DNA of 64,000 bases from Amycolatopsis orientalis DSM 43388 (GCF_000411975.1 NZ_ASXG01000058.1:45851-109850), one strand, 5' to 3'; counted from the stretch's first letter, positions 1 to 9,389 are shown. Numbers and translations: made by a program. The notes: generated from the letters alone by a model not told the origin.

Positions 1-2
1 CG

Positions 3-863
3 CCGGTCGACCCGGCGATGGCCGCGTTCAACGGCGCCAACGCCACCGCCGGCCAGCTCCAGCAGTTCCGGGAGCAGAACGGCCTGCTCGACCCGTTGCC
101 GCTGCAGTACGTGCATTTCGTGTGGCATCTGCTGCAGGGCGATTTCGGCACGAGCGTGATCACGAAGGAGCCGGTGGGCCAGACCATCGCCACCGCGCTC
201 CCGCTCACCGTGCAGCTGACCCTGCTCGGCCTGGCGCTCGCGCTCGTCGTCTCGGTCGTGCTCGGCGTGACCTCGGCGTTGTTCCGCGGCCGCTGGCCGG
301 ACCACCTGATCCGGTTCGTGACGCTCGCCGGCGTCGCCGCGCCGGCGTTCTGGATCGCGCTGCTGCTGGTGCAGTGGCTGGCGGTCGGCAAGGGCCTGTT
401 CCCGACCAGCGGCTACGTCAGCCCGGCGGATTCGTTCTCCGGCTGGCTGAACTCGCTGACGCTGCCCGCGATCGCGCTGGCCGCGCCGGTCGCCGCGCAG
501 CTGACCCGGGTGATCCGGACGTCGATGGTCGAGGAACTGGACAAGGACTACGTGCGCACCGCGCGCGGCGGCGGGCTGCCGCCGGTCGTGGTGGTCGGGC
601 GGAACGTGCTGCGCAACGCGCTGGTCAACCCGCTGACCGTGCTCGGCCTGCGGGTCGGCTACCTGCTCGGCGGCGCGGTGGTGATCGAGACGATGTTCGC
701 GCTGCCCGGCATGGGCCAGAACATGATCCAGGCCGTGCAGGACGGCGACACCGCCAAGGTGCAGGGCTTCGTGATCACCATCGCGGCCGGATTCGTGCTG
801 GTGAACCTCGTCGTCGACGTGCTCTATCTCGTCGCCAACCCCCGTCTGCGGAGCCGCTCGTGA
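3..863 (+). CDS. Dpp/Opp-type ABC transporter permease (DppB-like), 5' partial
   Basis: Inner-membrane permease of the dipeptide/oligopeptide (PepT) ABC class, which forms the channel with the DppC-like partner encoded next. The reading frame is open from the window edge, so the true start and first membrane helix lie upstream; the visible part is about 287 residues against a usual 310-330. Several hydrophobic helices are visible, and the permease-ATPase coupling (EAA) region reads roughly 'DKDYVRTARGGG'. It ends with 'ANPRLRSR'. Its stop overlaps the ATG of the next gene. With an aldolase and a sialidase downstream, the likely substrate is a sialic acid or glycan-derived solute rather than peptide; C. 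glutamicum SiaEFGI is a Dpp-like sialic acid importer. The substrate is inference. The expected binding protein gene would be upstream of the window. Confidence 0.93.
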   Translation, partial: PVDPAMAAFNGANATAGQLQQFREQNGLLDPLPLQYVHFVWHLLQGDFGTSVITKEPVGQTIATALPLTVQLTLLGLALALVVSVVLGVTSALFRGRWPDHLIRFVTLAGVAAPAFWIALLLVQWLAVGKGLFPTSGYVSPADSFSGWLNSLTLPAIALAAPVAAQLTRVIRTSMVEELDKDYVRTARGGGLPPVVVVGRNVLRNALVNPLTVLGLRVGYLLGGAVVIETMFALPGMGQNMIQAVQDGDTAKVQGFVITIAAGFVLVNLVVDVLYLVANPRLRSRS

Positions 864-2824
864 TGCGCCCGGCCCTCCGCCCGAACCTGACCGCCCGGCT
901 CTCCCGGCCCGGCGTCCGGTTCCGGCGGCTTCCCCTGTCCTCGTGGATCGCATTGGCCGTGCTGGTCGTGCTCGGGCTCGTCGCGATCCTCGGCACCGCC
1001 GTGGCCACGCACAACCCGGACCTGCTCAGCACCGACACCGGCGGGCCCAGCGCGGCGCACTGGTTCGGCACCGACCAGTCCGGCCGCGACATCTTCTCCC
1101 GGCTGGTCGCGGGCACCCGCTGGTCGCTCGCGATCGGCCTCGGCGCGACGCTGCTCGCCCTGGTGGCGGGTGTCGTCGTCGGGGCGTTCGCGGCGACGTC
1201 CGGCCGCCGGGTCGACGGCGTGGTCATGCGGGTGCTCGACGTCCTGATGGCCTTCCCCGGCATCGCGCTGGCCGCGGTGCTGGTGGCGGTGTTCGGCCGC
1301 GGCATCCTCGTGCTGATCCTCGCCATCGGCTTCCTCAACATGGCTCCGGTGGCGCGGGTGGTGCGCGCGAACGTCCTCGCGCAGTACGGCGAGGACTACG
1401 TGGCGGCCGAACGGGTGATCGGCGCGAAACGGCTGTTCATCCTCGCCCGGCACGTCGCGGTCAACTGCGCCGCGCCGATCCTCGTGTACTGCACGGTGAC
1501 CGTCGCGGACGCGATCGTCTTCGAGGCTTCGCTGTCGTTCATCGGCGCCGGGATCCAGCCGCCCGATCCGTCGTGGGGTTCGGTGCTGTCGGACGGCAAG
1601 GACCTCGTGCTGACCGGAGGCTGGTGGGCGACGCTGTTCCCCGGCCTGCTGATCTTGATCACCGTGCTGGCGTTGAACATTCTCTCCGAAGGGATCTCCG
1701 ACGCTTGGGCCGCGCCGTCGGCTCGCACCGCGAAGGCGGCCGAAGCGGCGCAGCGGATCGAACTGGCCCCGGAGACCACCGCCCCGGTGCTGCCGCTGCG
1801 CGGCCTGCGCGAGGCCGGGCAGCGGCTGGCGGCGAAGGCACGGGACCTCTCCGGCCGGGACACCGTGCTGTCCGTGGAGAATCTCGCGATTTCGTTCCCG
1901 GACCGGCACAACGGCGTGAACGTGGTCGACGGAGTGTCCTTTTCGGTCCGTTCCGGGGAAGTGCTGGGGCTGATCGGCGAGTCGGGGTGCGGGAAATCGC
2001 TGACCGCGCTGTCGATCATGGGCCTGCAGCCGGACGCCGCGCGGCTCCGCGGGGAGATCCGGTTCGCGGGCGACGACCTGCTCGCCATGAAGCCGAGCGT
2101 CCGCCGCCGGCATCTCGGGCACGACCTGGCGATGATCTACCAGGACGCGCTGAGCTCGCTGAACCCGGCGATGACGATCCGCGCACAGCTCAAGCAGTTC
2201 ACCCGGCGCGGCGGCACGCGCACGCCGGAGGAGCTGCTGGAACTGGTCAACCTCGACCCGGGCCGGACGCTGCGGGCGTATCCGCACGAACTGTCCGGCG
2301 GACAGCGGCAGCGCGTGCTGATCGCGATGGCGCTGTCGCGCAGCCCGAAGCTGATCGTCGCGGACGAACCGACGACGGCGCTCGACGTGACCGTGCAGGC
2401 GCAGATCATGGCGCTTTTGCTGCGGCTGCAGGAGGAACTGGGCTTCGCGCTGATCCTGGTCTCGCACGACCTCGCGCTGGTCTCCGACATCGCCGACCGG
2501 GTGGTGGTGATGTACGGCGGACAGGTCGCGGAAACCGGTGCGACCGCGGCGGTCGTCGGCGCGCCGCAGCACCACTACACCCGGGGCCTGCTCAGCGCGG
2601 TGCTGTCGCTGGAGGAGAACGAAGCGACGCTCACGCAGATCAAGGGCGTCGTGCCCGCACCGGCGGACTTCCCGGCCGGCTGCCGGTTCGCGAGCCGCTG
2701 TCCGGCCGCGCGCGGGCATTGTTTCGAGGTCGCGCCTGAACCGGCGGGCGACGGGCATCTCGTCGCTTGCCACTACCCCGCGGAGAGCCCGGTCGCGGTC
2801 CTGACGGAAGGAGCGCAGGCGTGA
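863..2824 (+). CDS. Fused Dpp-type ABC permease (DppC-like) and ATPase (DppD-like)
   Basis: One 653-residue polypeptide holds an inner-membrane permease and an ABC ATPase. Residues about 1-290 are a DppC-like permease starting with a cytoplasmic arm and a helix ('LSSWIALAVLVVLGLVAIL'), with the DppC hallmark 'HWFGTDQSGRDIFSR' and the EAA loop near 'GEDYVAAERVIGAKR'. Residues about 330-653 are a DppD-like ATPase with Walker A 'GESGCGKS', signature 'LSGGQRQRV', Walker B 'LIVADEPT', and the Cys-rich oligopeptide-ATPase tail ('GCRFASRCP'). The start is the ATG at 863, overlapping the preceding TGA; GTG at 860 is an alternative. Separate DppC and DppD proteins are the norm, but permease-ATPase fusions of this kind are known in actinobacteria. 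Confidence 0.93.
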   Translation: MRPALRPNLTARLSRPGVRFRRLPLSSWIALAVLVVLGLVAILGTAVATHNPDLLSTDTGGPSAAHWFGTDQSGRDIFSRLVAGTRWSLAIGLGATLLALVAGVVVGAFAATSGRRVDGVVMRVLDVLMAFPGIALAAVLVAVFGRGILVLILAIGFLNMAPVARVVRANVLAQYGEDYVAAERVIGAKRLFILARHVAVNCAAPILVYCTVTVADAIVFEASLSFIGAGIQPPDPSWGSVLSDGKDLVLTGGWWATLFPGLLILITVLALNILSEGISDAWAAPSARTAKAAEAAQRIELAPETTAPVLPLRGLREAGQRLAAKARDLSGRDTVLSVENLAISFPDRHNGVNVVDGVSFSVRSGEVLGLIGESGCGKSLTALSIMGLQPDAARLRGEIRFAGDDLLAMKPSVRRRHLGHDLAMIYQDALSSLNPAMTIRAQLKQFTRRGGTRTPEELLELVNLDPGRTLRAYPHELSGGQRQRVLIAMALSRSPKLIVADEPTTALDVTVQAQIMALLLRLQEELGFALILVSHDLALVSDIADRVVVMYGGQVAETGATAAVVGAPQHHYTRGLLSAVLSLEENEATLTQIKGVVPAPADFPAGCRFASRCPAARGHCFEVAPEPAGDGHLVACHYPAESPVAVLTEGAQA

Positions 2825-3780
2825 GTCTCGTCGAAGTAGACGGCGTGCACGTCGTGCACAAGATCCGCGGCTCGGGCCTTTTTGGACACGACAAGGTGTA
2901 CGCGCTGACCGACGCCACCTTGTCCATCGAGAAGGGCGAAACTGTCGGCGTGGTCGGCGAATCCGGCTGCGGAAAGTCCACTTTGGCCAAGGTGCTGGTC
3001 GGGTTGCAGAAGCCGACTTCGGGCACGGTTCAGTACGCGGGCCAGCCGCTGTCCGCGCTGCGTCCGGCCGAGCTGGGCCGCACCGTCGGGATGATCTTCC
3101 AGGACCCGTCGACCGCGCTGAACCGGCGGCTTCCGGTCGCGAAGATCCTGCGCGACCCGCTCGACGTGCACCAGATCGGCACCGCCGCCGAGCGCGCCGG
3201 TCGGGTCCGGGAGCTGATGAACCTCGTCGGCCTGCCGTCCAGTGTGGCCGACGCACTGCCGTCGCAGCTTTCCGGCGGGCAGCGGCAGCGCGTGGCGATC
3301 GCCCGCGCGCTCGCCCTGCGCCCGGCGCTGCTGGTGGCCGACGAACCGACGTCCGCGCTGGACGTTTCGGTGCGCGCGCAGATCCTGAACCTGTTGCTGG
3401 ACCTGCGCGAACAGCTCGAACTGGCGATGGTGTTCGTCTCGCACGACATCCAGACCGTGCGCCGGATGAGCGACCGCATCGTGACGATGTACCTCGGCCG
3501 GATCGTCGAACAGGCTCCGGCCGCCGAACTGCCGCACGACGCGCGCCATCCGTACACGCGGGCGCTGTTCTCGGCGACGCCGAGCCTGCTGCACCCGGTG
3601 GAACCGATCGTCCTCAGCGGACCCGTGCCGTCGGCCACCGCGCCGCCGCCCGGCTGCCCGTTCCACACCCGCTGCCCGAAAGCCACCGACGAATGCTCCC
3701 TGGCCTTGCCACCGCAGTCCGGGCCGGACGAGCACACCTATCGCTGCATCCACCCAGAAACCGGAGTGACTGCCTCATGA
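2821..3780 (+). CDS. Dpp-type ABC transporter ATPase (DppF-like)
   Basis: A 319-residue cytoplasmic ATPase that would pair with the ATPase half of the fused protein to power import. It shows Walker A 'GESGCGKST', the Q-loop region 'MIFQDPSTALN', signature 'LSGGQRQRV', Walker B 'LLVADEPTSALD', the switch His in 'FVSHDIQ', and the C-terminal oligopeptide-ATPase extension with 'GCPFHTRCP'. The start chosen is GTG 2821, whose GTGA overlaps the upstream stop; an upstream in-frame GTG would overlap the previous gene needlessly. It in turn overlaps the aldolase gene by ATGA, so all five visible downstream genes are probably translationally coupled. Confidence 0.93.
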   Translation: MSLVEVDGVHVVHKIRGSGLFGHDKVYALTDATLSIEKGETVGVVGESGCGKSTLAKVLVGLQKPTSGTVQYAGQPLSALRPAELGRTVGMIFQDPSTALNRRLPVAKILRDPLDVHQIGTAAERAGRVRELMNLVGLPSSVADALPSQLSGGQRQRVAIARALALRPALLVADEPTSALDVSVRAQILNLLLDLREQLELAMVFVSHDIQTVRRMSDRIVTMYLGRIVEQAPAAELPHDARHPYTRALFSATPSLLHPVEPIVLSGPVPSATAPPPGCPFHTRCPKATDECSLALPPQSGPDEHTYRCIHPETGVTAS

Positions 3781-4706
3781 CTGCGCCCACGTTCGCCGGC
3801 ATCATCCCGCCGCTGTGCACGCCGTTCCACGACGACTTCACCGTGGACACCGCGTCGCTGCGGCGGCACATCGAATTCCAGCTCGACGCCGGCGTGCACG
3901 GGATCTTCGTGCTCGGCTCGTCCAGCGAGGTCGCCTTCCTTCCCGACGACCAGCGCCGGATCACCGTCGAAACCGCGGTCGACCAGGTCGCCGGCCGCGT
4001 CCCGGTGCTCGCCGGCTGCATCGACATGACGACCCTGCGCGTCGCGGAGCACGTGAAGACCGCCGAGGCCGCCGGAGCGGACGCCATCGTGGTGACCGCG
4101 CCGTACTACACGCGCACGCACGTCGCGGAGATCGACCGGCATTTCCGCCTGCTGCACGAACGGACGTCGCTGCCGATTTTCGCCTACGACATCCCGATGG
4201 CGGTGCACACGAAACTCGACCGCGAGCTGGTGCTGAACCTGGCCGAGGACGGCGTTTTGGCCGGGCTCAAGGATTCCAGCGGCGACGAAGCCGGATTCCG
4301 GACGGTGCTGCAGCAGCGGCGCGAACGCGGGCTTGCGCGCTTCGCCGTGTTCACCGGTTCCGAACTGCTCGTGGACGCCGCGCTCGCCCAAGGCGCGGAC
4401 GGTGCGGTGCCGGGGCTCGGCAACGTCGACCCGGTCGGCTACGTGCTGATCTACGACCACTTCCGCGGCGGCAACCCGCAGGCGGCGCGGCGCGAACAGG
4501 AACGGCTGCTGACGCTGTTCAGCATCACCGACGTCGCGCCGCCGAGCCGGATGGGCCGCGGGTCGGCCGCGCTCGGCGCGTTCAAGGCGTCGATGAAAAT
4601 GCGCGGTTTCATCGACAACGCGGTGATGGCGCCGCCGCAACTCCCCCTCAACGACGACGAACTGCTGCAGATCAAGGGAAAACTAGCGGAAGCGGGTCTC
4701 CTCTGA
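3777..4706 (+). CDS. DHDPS/N-acetylneuraminate lyase family aldolase
   Basis: A 309-residue class I aldolase of the DapA/NanA superfamily (TIM barrel, Schiff-base Lys). The Schiff-base Lys is K165 in 'GLKDSSGD' and the catalytic Tyr is Y137 in 'FAYDIP', the same numbers as Tyr137/Lys165 of E. coli NanA. The keto-acid carboxylate loop is 'GSSSE' near residue 47. The context (transporter before it, sialidase two genes later) makes cleavage of N-acetylneuraminate to N-acetylmannosamine and pyruvate the leading guess. However, the Lys motif is closer to 2-keto-3-deoxy-sugar-acid aldolases than to classical NanA, so another 2-keto sugar acid is possible. The ATG start overlaps the ATPase stop. Confidence 0.88.
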   Translation: MTAPTFAGIIPPLCTPFHDDFTVDTASLRRHIEFQLDAGVHGIFVLGSSSEVAFLPDDQRRITVETAVDQVAGRVPVLAGCIDMTTLRVAEHVKTAEAAGADAIVVTAPYYTRTHVAEIDRHFRLLHERTSLPIFAYDIPMAVHTKLDRELVLNLAEDGVLAGLKDSSGDEAGFRTVLQQRRERGLARFAVFTGSELLVDAALAQGADGAVPGLGNVDPVGYVLIYDHFRGGNPQAARREQERLLTLFSITDVAPPSRMGRGSAALGAFKASMKMRGFIDNAVMAPPQLPLNDDELLQIKGKLAEAGLL

Positions 4707-6712
4707 TGGATCGGCTGTACTACGGCGGGGATTACAACCCCGAGCATTGGTCGCCCGACGTGTGGGCGGAAGACGTGAAACTGATGGCCGAGGCCTCGGT
4801 TTCGATGGTGACGGTCGGGATTTTCTCCTGGGCGCAGATCGAACCGCGGCCGGGCGAATTCGATTTCGTCTGGTTCGACCCGGTCCTGGACAACCTCGCC
4901 GCCGGGGGCGTCCGGGCCTGCCTGGCCACCATGACGGCCTCGCCGCCGCCGTGGCTTTCCCACCGGTACCCGGAAATCCTTCCGGTGCGCGCGGACGGCA
5001 CCCGGCTGTCCGCCGGGGCGCGGCAGCAGTTCTGCCCGTCCAGCCCGGTGTTCCGCGAGCACGCCGCCCGGCTGGTCGAGCAGGTCGCCACCCGGTACGC
5101 CGGGCACCCGGCACTGGAAATGTGGCATATCGGCAACGAATTCGGCTGCCACATCCGCGCCTGCTATTGCGACGAGTCCGCAAGAGACTTCCGGCGCTGG
5201 CTGATCGAACGCTACGGCAGCATCGCGGCGTTGAACGAAGCCTGGAGCACGACGTTCTGGTCGCAGCGATATTCCGACTTCGCCGAGGTGCAGCCGCCAC
5301 GCGTGGCCCCGACCTTCCCGAACCCGGCGCACCAGCTGGACTACCACCGGTTCTCGTCCGACGCGTCGCTCGGCTGCTACCTCACCGAGCGCGAGGTGCT
5401 GGCCCGGATCACCCCGGACGTACCAGTGACCACGAACTTCGTCGGCCTGGTGCAGAAATCGCTGGACTGGAACAAGTGGGCGCCGCACGAGGACGTCGTG
5501 AGTCTCGACTCCTACCCCGACCCGTACGATCCGCGCGGGCATCTGGAAGCGGCCTTCGCCTACGACCTCGTCCGGTCCCTCAAGGACGGCCAGCCGTGGC
5601 TGTTGCTGGAGCAGGCGCCGAGCGCGGTGAACTGGCGCACCCGCAACAGCCCGAAGCCGCCCGGGACGATGCGGCTGGGCAGCTGGCAGGCCGTCGCGCG
5701 CGGCGCGGACGCGGTGTTGTTCTTCCAGTGGCGGCAAACTCCGGGCGGGGCCGAGAAGTTCCACTCCGCGATGGTGCCGCACGGCGGTCCGGACACCCGC
5801 ACCTTCCGCGAGGTGCGCGATCTGGGCCAGGAGCTGGCGTCGCTGCCGCAGCTGGCGGACAGCCGGGTGAAGGCCGACGTCGCGATCCTGCACGACTGGA
5901 ACAGCTGGTGGGCGCTGGAGCTGAACTCGCATCCGTCGGACGACCTCAGCCAGCTCGACGCGCACCTCGCGCACTACGCGCCGCTGTTCGACGCGAACGT
6001 CACCTGCGACGTCGTGCACCCGTCGCGCGACCTGTCCGGCTACCGGCTCGTCGTGGCGCCCAATCTGTACCTGATGGACAGTGCGGTCGCGGCCAACCTT
6101 CGCTCCTACGTGGAACGCGGCGGACATCTGGTGGTGTCGTTCTTCTCCGGCATCGCCGACGAGAACGACCGGGTATACCCCGGCGGCTACCCAGCGCCCC
6201 TGCGGGACCTTCTCGGCTTGCGCGTCGACGAGTTCTGGCCGCTTCCGGAAGGCGGTTCCACCACCCTCGACCTCGACGGTGCCTCGGTGCGCGCGACCAT
6301 CTGGTCCGAATGGATCGAGGCCGAGGGCGCGGACATCGTGGCCGCTTTCGCCGAAGGCCCGCTGGCCGGCCGTCCCGCGATCACGCGGCACGAGTTCGGC
6401 TCCGGCGTCGCGTGGTACCTCGGCACCCGGCCGGACGCGGACGTGATGCGCGAGCTGTTCGACCGGATCACCGCCGACGCCGGGGTTTCGCCGGTGCTTC
6501 CCGGATTGCCGGACGGCGTCCAGGCGGTCGTCCGGCACGGTTCCGACGATTATCTGTTCCTGCTCAATCACAACGCCGAAACCGTCACGGTTTCCCTGCC
6601 TTCGCCCGGTACCGATTTGCTCGCCGATCCCGCTCAGCCATCGCCGGAAGTGGAACTGGCCGCGCACGGCGTGGCCGTCCTTTCCGGACAGTTCGGAACG
6701 GAGCCCAGATGA
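4706..6712 (+). CDS. Beta-galactosidase, glycoside hydrolase family 42
   Basis: A 668-residue retaining GH42 enzyme with no signal peptide, so probably cytoplasmic. The catalytic barrel covers about residues 1-390: it opens with 'YYGGDYNPEHW', has acid/base E145 in 'HIGNEFG' and nucleophile E302 in 'LLLEQAPS'. Cys110, Cys148, Cys153 and Cys155 match the Zn-binding cluster of this family. The trimerisation domain follows at about 400-600, then a small beta domain. The ATG at 4706 overlaps the aldolase stop by one base and its own stop overlaps the sialidase ATG. A GH42 next to a sialidase fits stepwise trimming of sialyl-galactosides, with terminal sialic acid removed outside and beta-galactose after uptake. 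The exact galactoside linkage is not visible. Confidence 0.93.
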   Translation: MDRLYYGGDYNPEHWSPDVWAEDVKLMAEASVSMVTVGIFSWAQIEPRPGEFDFVWFDPVLDNLAAGGVRACLATMTASPPPWLSHRYPEILPVRADGTRLSAGARQQFCPSSPVFREHAARLVEQVATRYAGHPALEMWHIGNEFGCHIRACYCDESARDFRRWLIERYGSIAALNEAWSTTFWSQRYSDFAEVQPPRVAPTFPNPAHQLDYHRFSSDASLGCYLTEREVLARITPDVPVTTNFVGLVQKSLDWNKWAPHEDVVSLDSYPDPYDPRGHLEAAFAYDLVRSLKDGQPWLLLEQAPSAVNWRTRNSPKPPGTMRLGSWQAVARGADAVLFFQWRQTPGGAEKFHSAMVPHGGPDTRTFREVRDLGQELASLPQLADSRVKADVAILHDWNSWWALELNSHPSDDLSQLDAHLAHYAPLFDANVTCDVVHPSRDLSGYRLVVAPNLYLMDSAVAANLRSYVERGGHLVVSFFSGIADENDRVYPGGYPAPLRDLLGLRVDEFWPLPEGGSTTLDLDGASVRATIWSEWIEAEGADIVAAFAEGPLAGRPAITRHEFGSGVAWYLGTRPDADVMRELFDRITADAGVSPVLPGLPDGVQAVVRHGSDDYLFLLNHNAETVTVSLPSPGTDLLADPAQPSPEVELAAHGVAVLSGQFGTEPR

Positions 6713-8538
6713 GATCCGCCCTTCGCGTGGTGCTGGCGTTCGTGCTGCTGGCTTTCCTCGCTCCCGTGGGCGCGGCCCAGGCCGCGCCGCAGTTCGACCA
6801 GATGGCTCTTTTCAACCCGCATCAGGAAACCGGCTACGCGTGCTTCCGCATCCCGGCCATCGTCCGCAGCACGCACGGCACGCTGCTGGCCTTCGCCGAG
6901 GGCCGCAAGGACAACTGCGGCGACACCGGCGACATCGACCTCGTGCTCAAGCGGTCGACCGACGGCGGCGCCACCTGGTCGCCGCTGCAGGTGGTGAACC
7001 GCGGCGGCGGTGACACGCACGGCAATCCCGTGCCCATTGTGGACACCAAGACCGGTCGGATCGTCCTGATCACCACGTACAACAAGGGCCGCACCGACGA
7101 CAAGGGCTGCGACGTGCCGTGCCCGCGCACACCGCATTCGCAGTACAGCACCGACGACGGCCGCACGTGGTCCACGCCGGTCGACATCAGCGCGCAGGCG
7201 AAGCTGCCCGCGTGGGATTCCTGGTACGCCTCCGGTCCGGTGCACGGCATTCAGCTTCAGCACGGCAGGCACGCCGGCCGGCTCGTCTTCGGAGTGAACG
7301 CCGAACGCAGCGACGGCACCCACTCCGTCGAAAACTACGCCGGCCTGATCTACAGCGACGACGGTGGTTCCTCCTGGCATGTCGGCGCGGTCGACAACTA
7401 CCTGCACCCAGTGGGCGGCACCTTCACCCAGAAGCCGTCGGAAGTCAGCGCCGTCGAGCTGCCGGACGGCACCATCTACGCCGGCGGCCGCGAGCAGAGC
7501 GGCACCGACATCGGCAACCGCGACTACGCGTTGAGCCGGGACGGCGGAGAGACGTTCTCCCAGCGCTTCACCACGATTCCCGACCTCGTCACGCCGATGG
7601 TGCAGGGTTCGCTGCTGCGCCTGGACCGCCCCGGCGGCAAGCGGATCCTGTTCGCCTCCCCCGCCGACACCGACCGGCGGCGCTGGATGACCATCCGTTC
7701 GTCCTATGACGACGGTCGCACCTGGGAAAACGCCGACCAGGGCACCCGGATCACCACGGACTGGTCCGGCTACTCCGACCTGGTCCAGCTCAGCGGCCCG
7801 GAAGACAAGAACGCGAAGATCGGCCTGATGTACGAGGGCGGCGCGGTGGACGCCCGCGACGAGATCCGCTTCGCCCGTTTCGACGAGAACTACCTCGGCT
7901 GGAAGCGTTCCCCGGGAGTGTCCACTCCGGACCTCGCAGGCGGACAGCCCGCCCGGATCCTCGGTGCCGCCAGCTCGGTCCCCGGGAAATTCGGCAAGGC
8001 CCTGCAACTGAAGAACGCCTTCGTGCGCGTCCCGTACTCGCCGGCGCAACTGGTCGGCTCCGGTGACTTCACCTTCTCCACCTGGGTCGACTACGGTGCT
8101 TCGAAGGATCCGCAAGCCCTCCTGTGGCTGGGCGGCATGGGCTCGACCGCGCCGCAGCTGTGGCTGCGCGCCGAACCCTCGGCGCACCGGCTGATCGCGA
8201 TGATGACCACCGCGGCCGGAAGCACCTCGGTCAGCACGCGATCCGCGTACGACGATCAGCAATGGCACCACGTCGTGCTCCAGCGCTCGGGCGGCCAGCT
8301 CCGCATCCTGGTCGACGGCGCGCTGGCGGCTTCCGGTCCGGACTCCCCCGGTTCGGTCACCCAGACTGTCTCGTTTCAGCTGTGGCTGGGCGAACGCCTG
8401 GACGGCGCGCAGCACCTTTCCGGTGCGCTGGACGACACGCGGCTCTACCGCCGCGCACTGTCCACTGTGGAGCTGAACACCGTCCGCGCCGGGAAACCCG
8501 TCTCCGGAGCGGTCCTGCACCTCCCCTTCGACCGGTGA
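6709..8538 (+). CDS. Secreted exo-sialidase (GH33) with C-terminal LamG-like domain
   Basis: A 609-residue secreted sialidase. Residues 1-26 are a Sec signal peptide ending in 'GAAQA'. The six-blade propeller has the arginine-triad motif 'FRIP' at residues 46-49 and five Asp boxes ('STDGGATW', 'STDDGRTW', 'SDDGGSSW', 'SRDGGETF', 'SYDDGRTW'); the catalytic acid loop starts near 'DTGDID'. From about residue 430 there is a concanavalin/LamG-like jelly roll ('FTFSTWVDYG', 'HHVVLQR') that probably binds glycan. It would release terminal sialic acids outside the cell to feed the upstream transporter and aldolase. It is the last gene of the operon, followed by a hairpin at 8543-8578. Host-glycan or soil-glycoprotein foraging are both compatible. 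Confidence 0.95.
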   Translation: MRSALRVVLAFVLLAFLAPVGAAQAAPQFDQMALFNPHQETGYACFRIPAIVRSTHGTLLAFAEGRKDNCGDTGDIDLVLKRSTDGGATWSPLQVVNRGGGDTHGNPVPIVDTKTGRIVLITTYNKGRTDDKGCDVPCPRTPHSQYSTDDGRTWSTPVDISAQAKLPAWDSWYASGPVHGIQLQHGRHAGRLVFGVNAERSDGTHSVENYAGLIYSDDGGSSWHVGAVDNYLHPVGGTFTQKPSEVSAVELPDGTIYAGGREQSGTDIGNRDYALSRDGGETFSQRFTTIPDLVTPMVQGSLLRLDRPGGKRILFASPADTDRRRWMTIRSSYDDGRTWENADQGTRITTDWSGYSDLVQLSGPEDKNAKIGLMYEGGAVDARDEIRFARFDENYLGWKRSPGVSTPDLAGGQPARILGAASSVPGKFGKALQLKNAFVRVPYSPAQLVGSGDFTFSTWVDYGASKDPQALLWLGGMGSTAPQLWLRAEPSAHRLIAMMTTAAGSTSVSTRSAYDDQQWHHVVLQRSGGQLRILVDGALAASGPDSPGSVTQTVSFQLWLGERLDGAQHLSGALDDTRLYRRALSTVELNTVRAGKPVSGAVLHLPFDR

Positions 8539-8542
8539 TTCC

Positions 8543-8578
8543 GAAGCCGGGCGGTTCCTTTGGGAGCCGCCCGGCTTC
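8543..8578. terminator. Bidirectional hairpin terminator between convergent genes
   Basis: A perfect 12-bp inverted repeat (GAAGCCGGGCGG, then its complement) with a 12-nt loop starts 4 nt after the sialidase stop and covers part of the stop codon of the convergent TauE gene. Being symmetrical it can terminate both transcripts. No U-tract is present, as is common in high-GC actinobacteria. Confidence 0.7.
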
Positions 8579-9389
8579 AGCCGTGCAGGGCCAGATACGG
8601 CGCGATCCCGACCAGCACCGCGACGAGAGCGGCCTTGAGCGTCTTCGCCGGCAAGGCGTGCGCGATCCGCCAGCCGATCAACACGCCCGCCAGCTCCGGA
8701 ATCCCGACGATCGCCGCCAGCGGCCAGTCGACCGCGCCGTGCAGGACGTACCCGAGCGTGCCGACGCTGGCGATCACCACCGACTGGACCTGCGCCGCGG
8801 CGAGCGCCCCGAGCACCGGCATCCCGGCGACCACCAGCAACGGCACCGCCAGCATCGGCCCGCCGACCCCGACGAGTCCCGCCACGACCGCGACCCCGGT
8901 TCCGATCGCCCCGGCGACCGGCAGCCCGACCGGCCGCTCCCGTCCCTTCAACCCGACGAACACCGCCACCACGAGCGCGAACCCGCCGAGCACGATCCCG
9001 AAGGCCTTGGTGGACACCGCGGAGTTCAGCAGCACGCCCAGCGGCGTGCCGACGGTCGCGGCCGCGGCGAGAACTCCCGCCACCCGCCGCGTTTCCGGTT
9101 CCCGCAACTGTCCGGAATGGACGAACGCGGCACTGCCCAGGATCCCGGTGGCCACGTGCGTGACGATCGCCGTCCCGGCCACCTGCGCCGGGCTGAGCGA
9201 CGTGAAGACGAACAACCCGACCGTCGCGAGCACCCCGCCCGGCCCGACGGCGGTGATGCCGATCCCGGCGAGCAGCCCGGTGACGACGAGCGCGGCGATC
9301 ACCTGCGCCACCGCCGGAAGCCGGTTCCTCCCAGCGGAATGCGCCAGAATGCGCGGCTGGCCAATCGAATCACTCCCATCTTGGTGCAC
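8577..9389 (-). CDS. TauE/SafE (DUF81) family membrane exporter
   Basis: A 270-residue polytopic inner-membrane protein, about eight hydrophobic helices, of the TauE/SafE sulfite/organosulfonate exporter family. The two half-repeats with glycine-rich helices are recognisable ('GIGITAVGPGGVLATVGLF' and 'VAGLVGVGGPMLAVPLLV'). The first 26 residues are hydrophilic, and a GTG at codon 27 (9311) would begin right at the first helix, so the real start may be there. It converges on the sialidase gene. The substrate cannot be told from sequence. Confidence 0.85.
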   Translation of the reverse strand: MHQDGSDSIGQPRILAHSAGRNRLPAVAQVIAALVVTGLLAGIGITAVGPGGVLATVGLFVFTSLSPAQVAGTAIVTHVATGILGSAAFVHSGQLREPETRRVAGVLAAAATVGTPLGVLLNSAVSTKAFGIVLGGFALVVAVFVGLKGRERPVGLPVAGAIGTGVAVVAGLVGVGGPMLAVPLLVVAGMPVLGALAAAQVQSVVIASVGTLGYVLHGAVDWPLAAIVGIPELAGVLIGWRIAHALPAKTLKAALVAVLVGIAPYLALHG

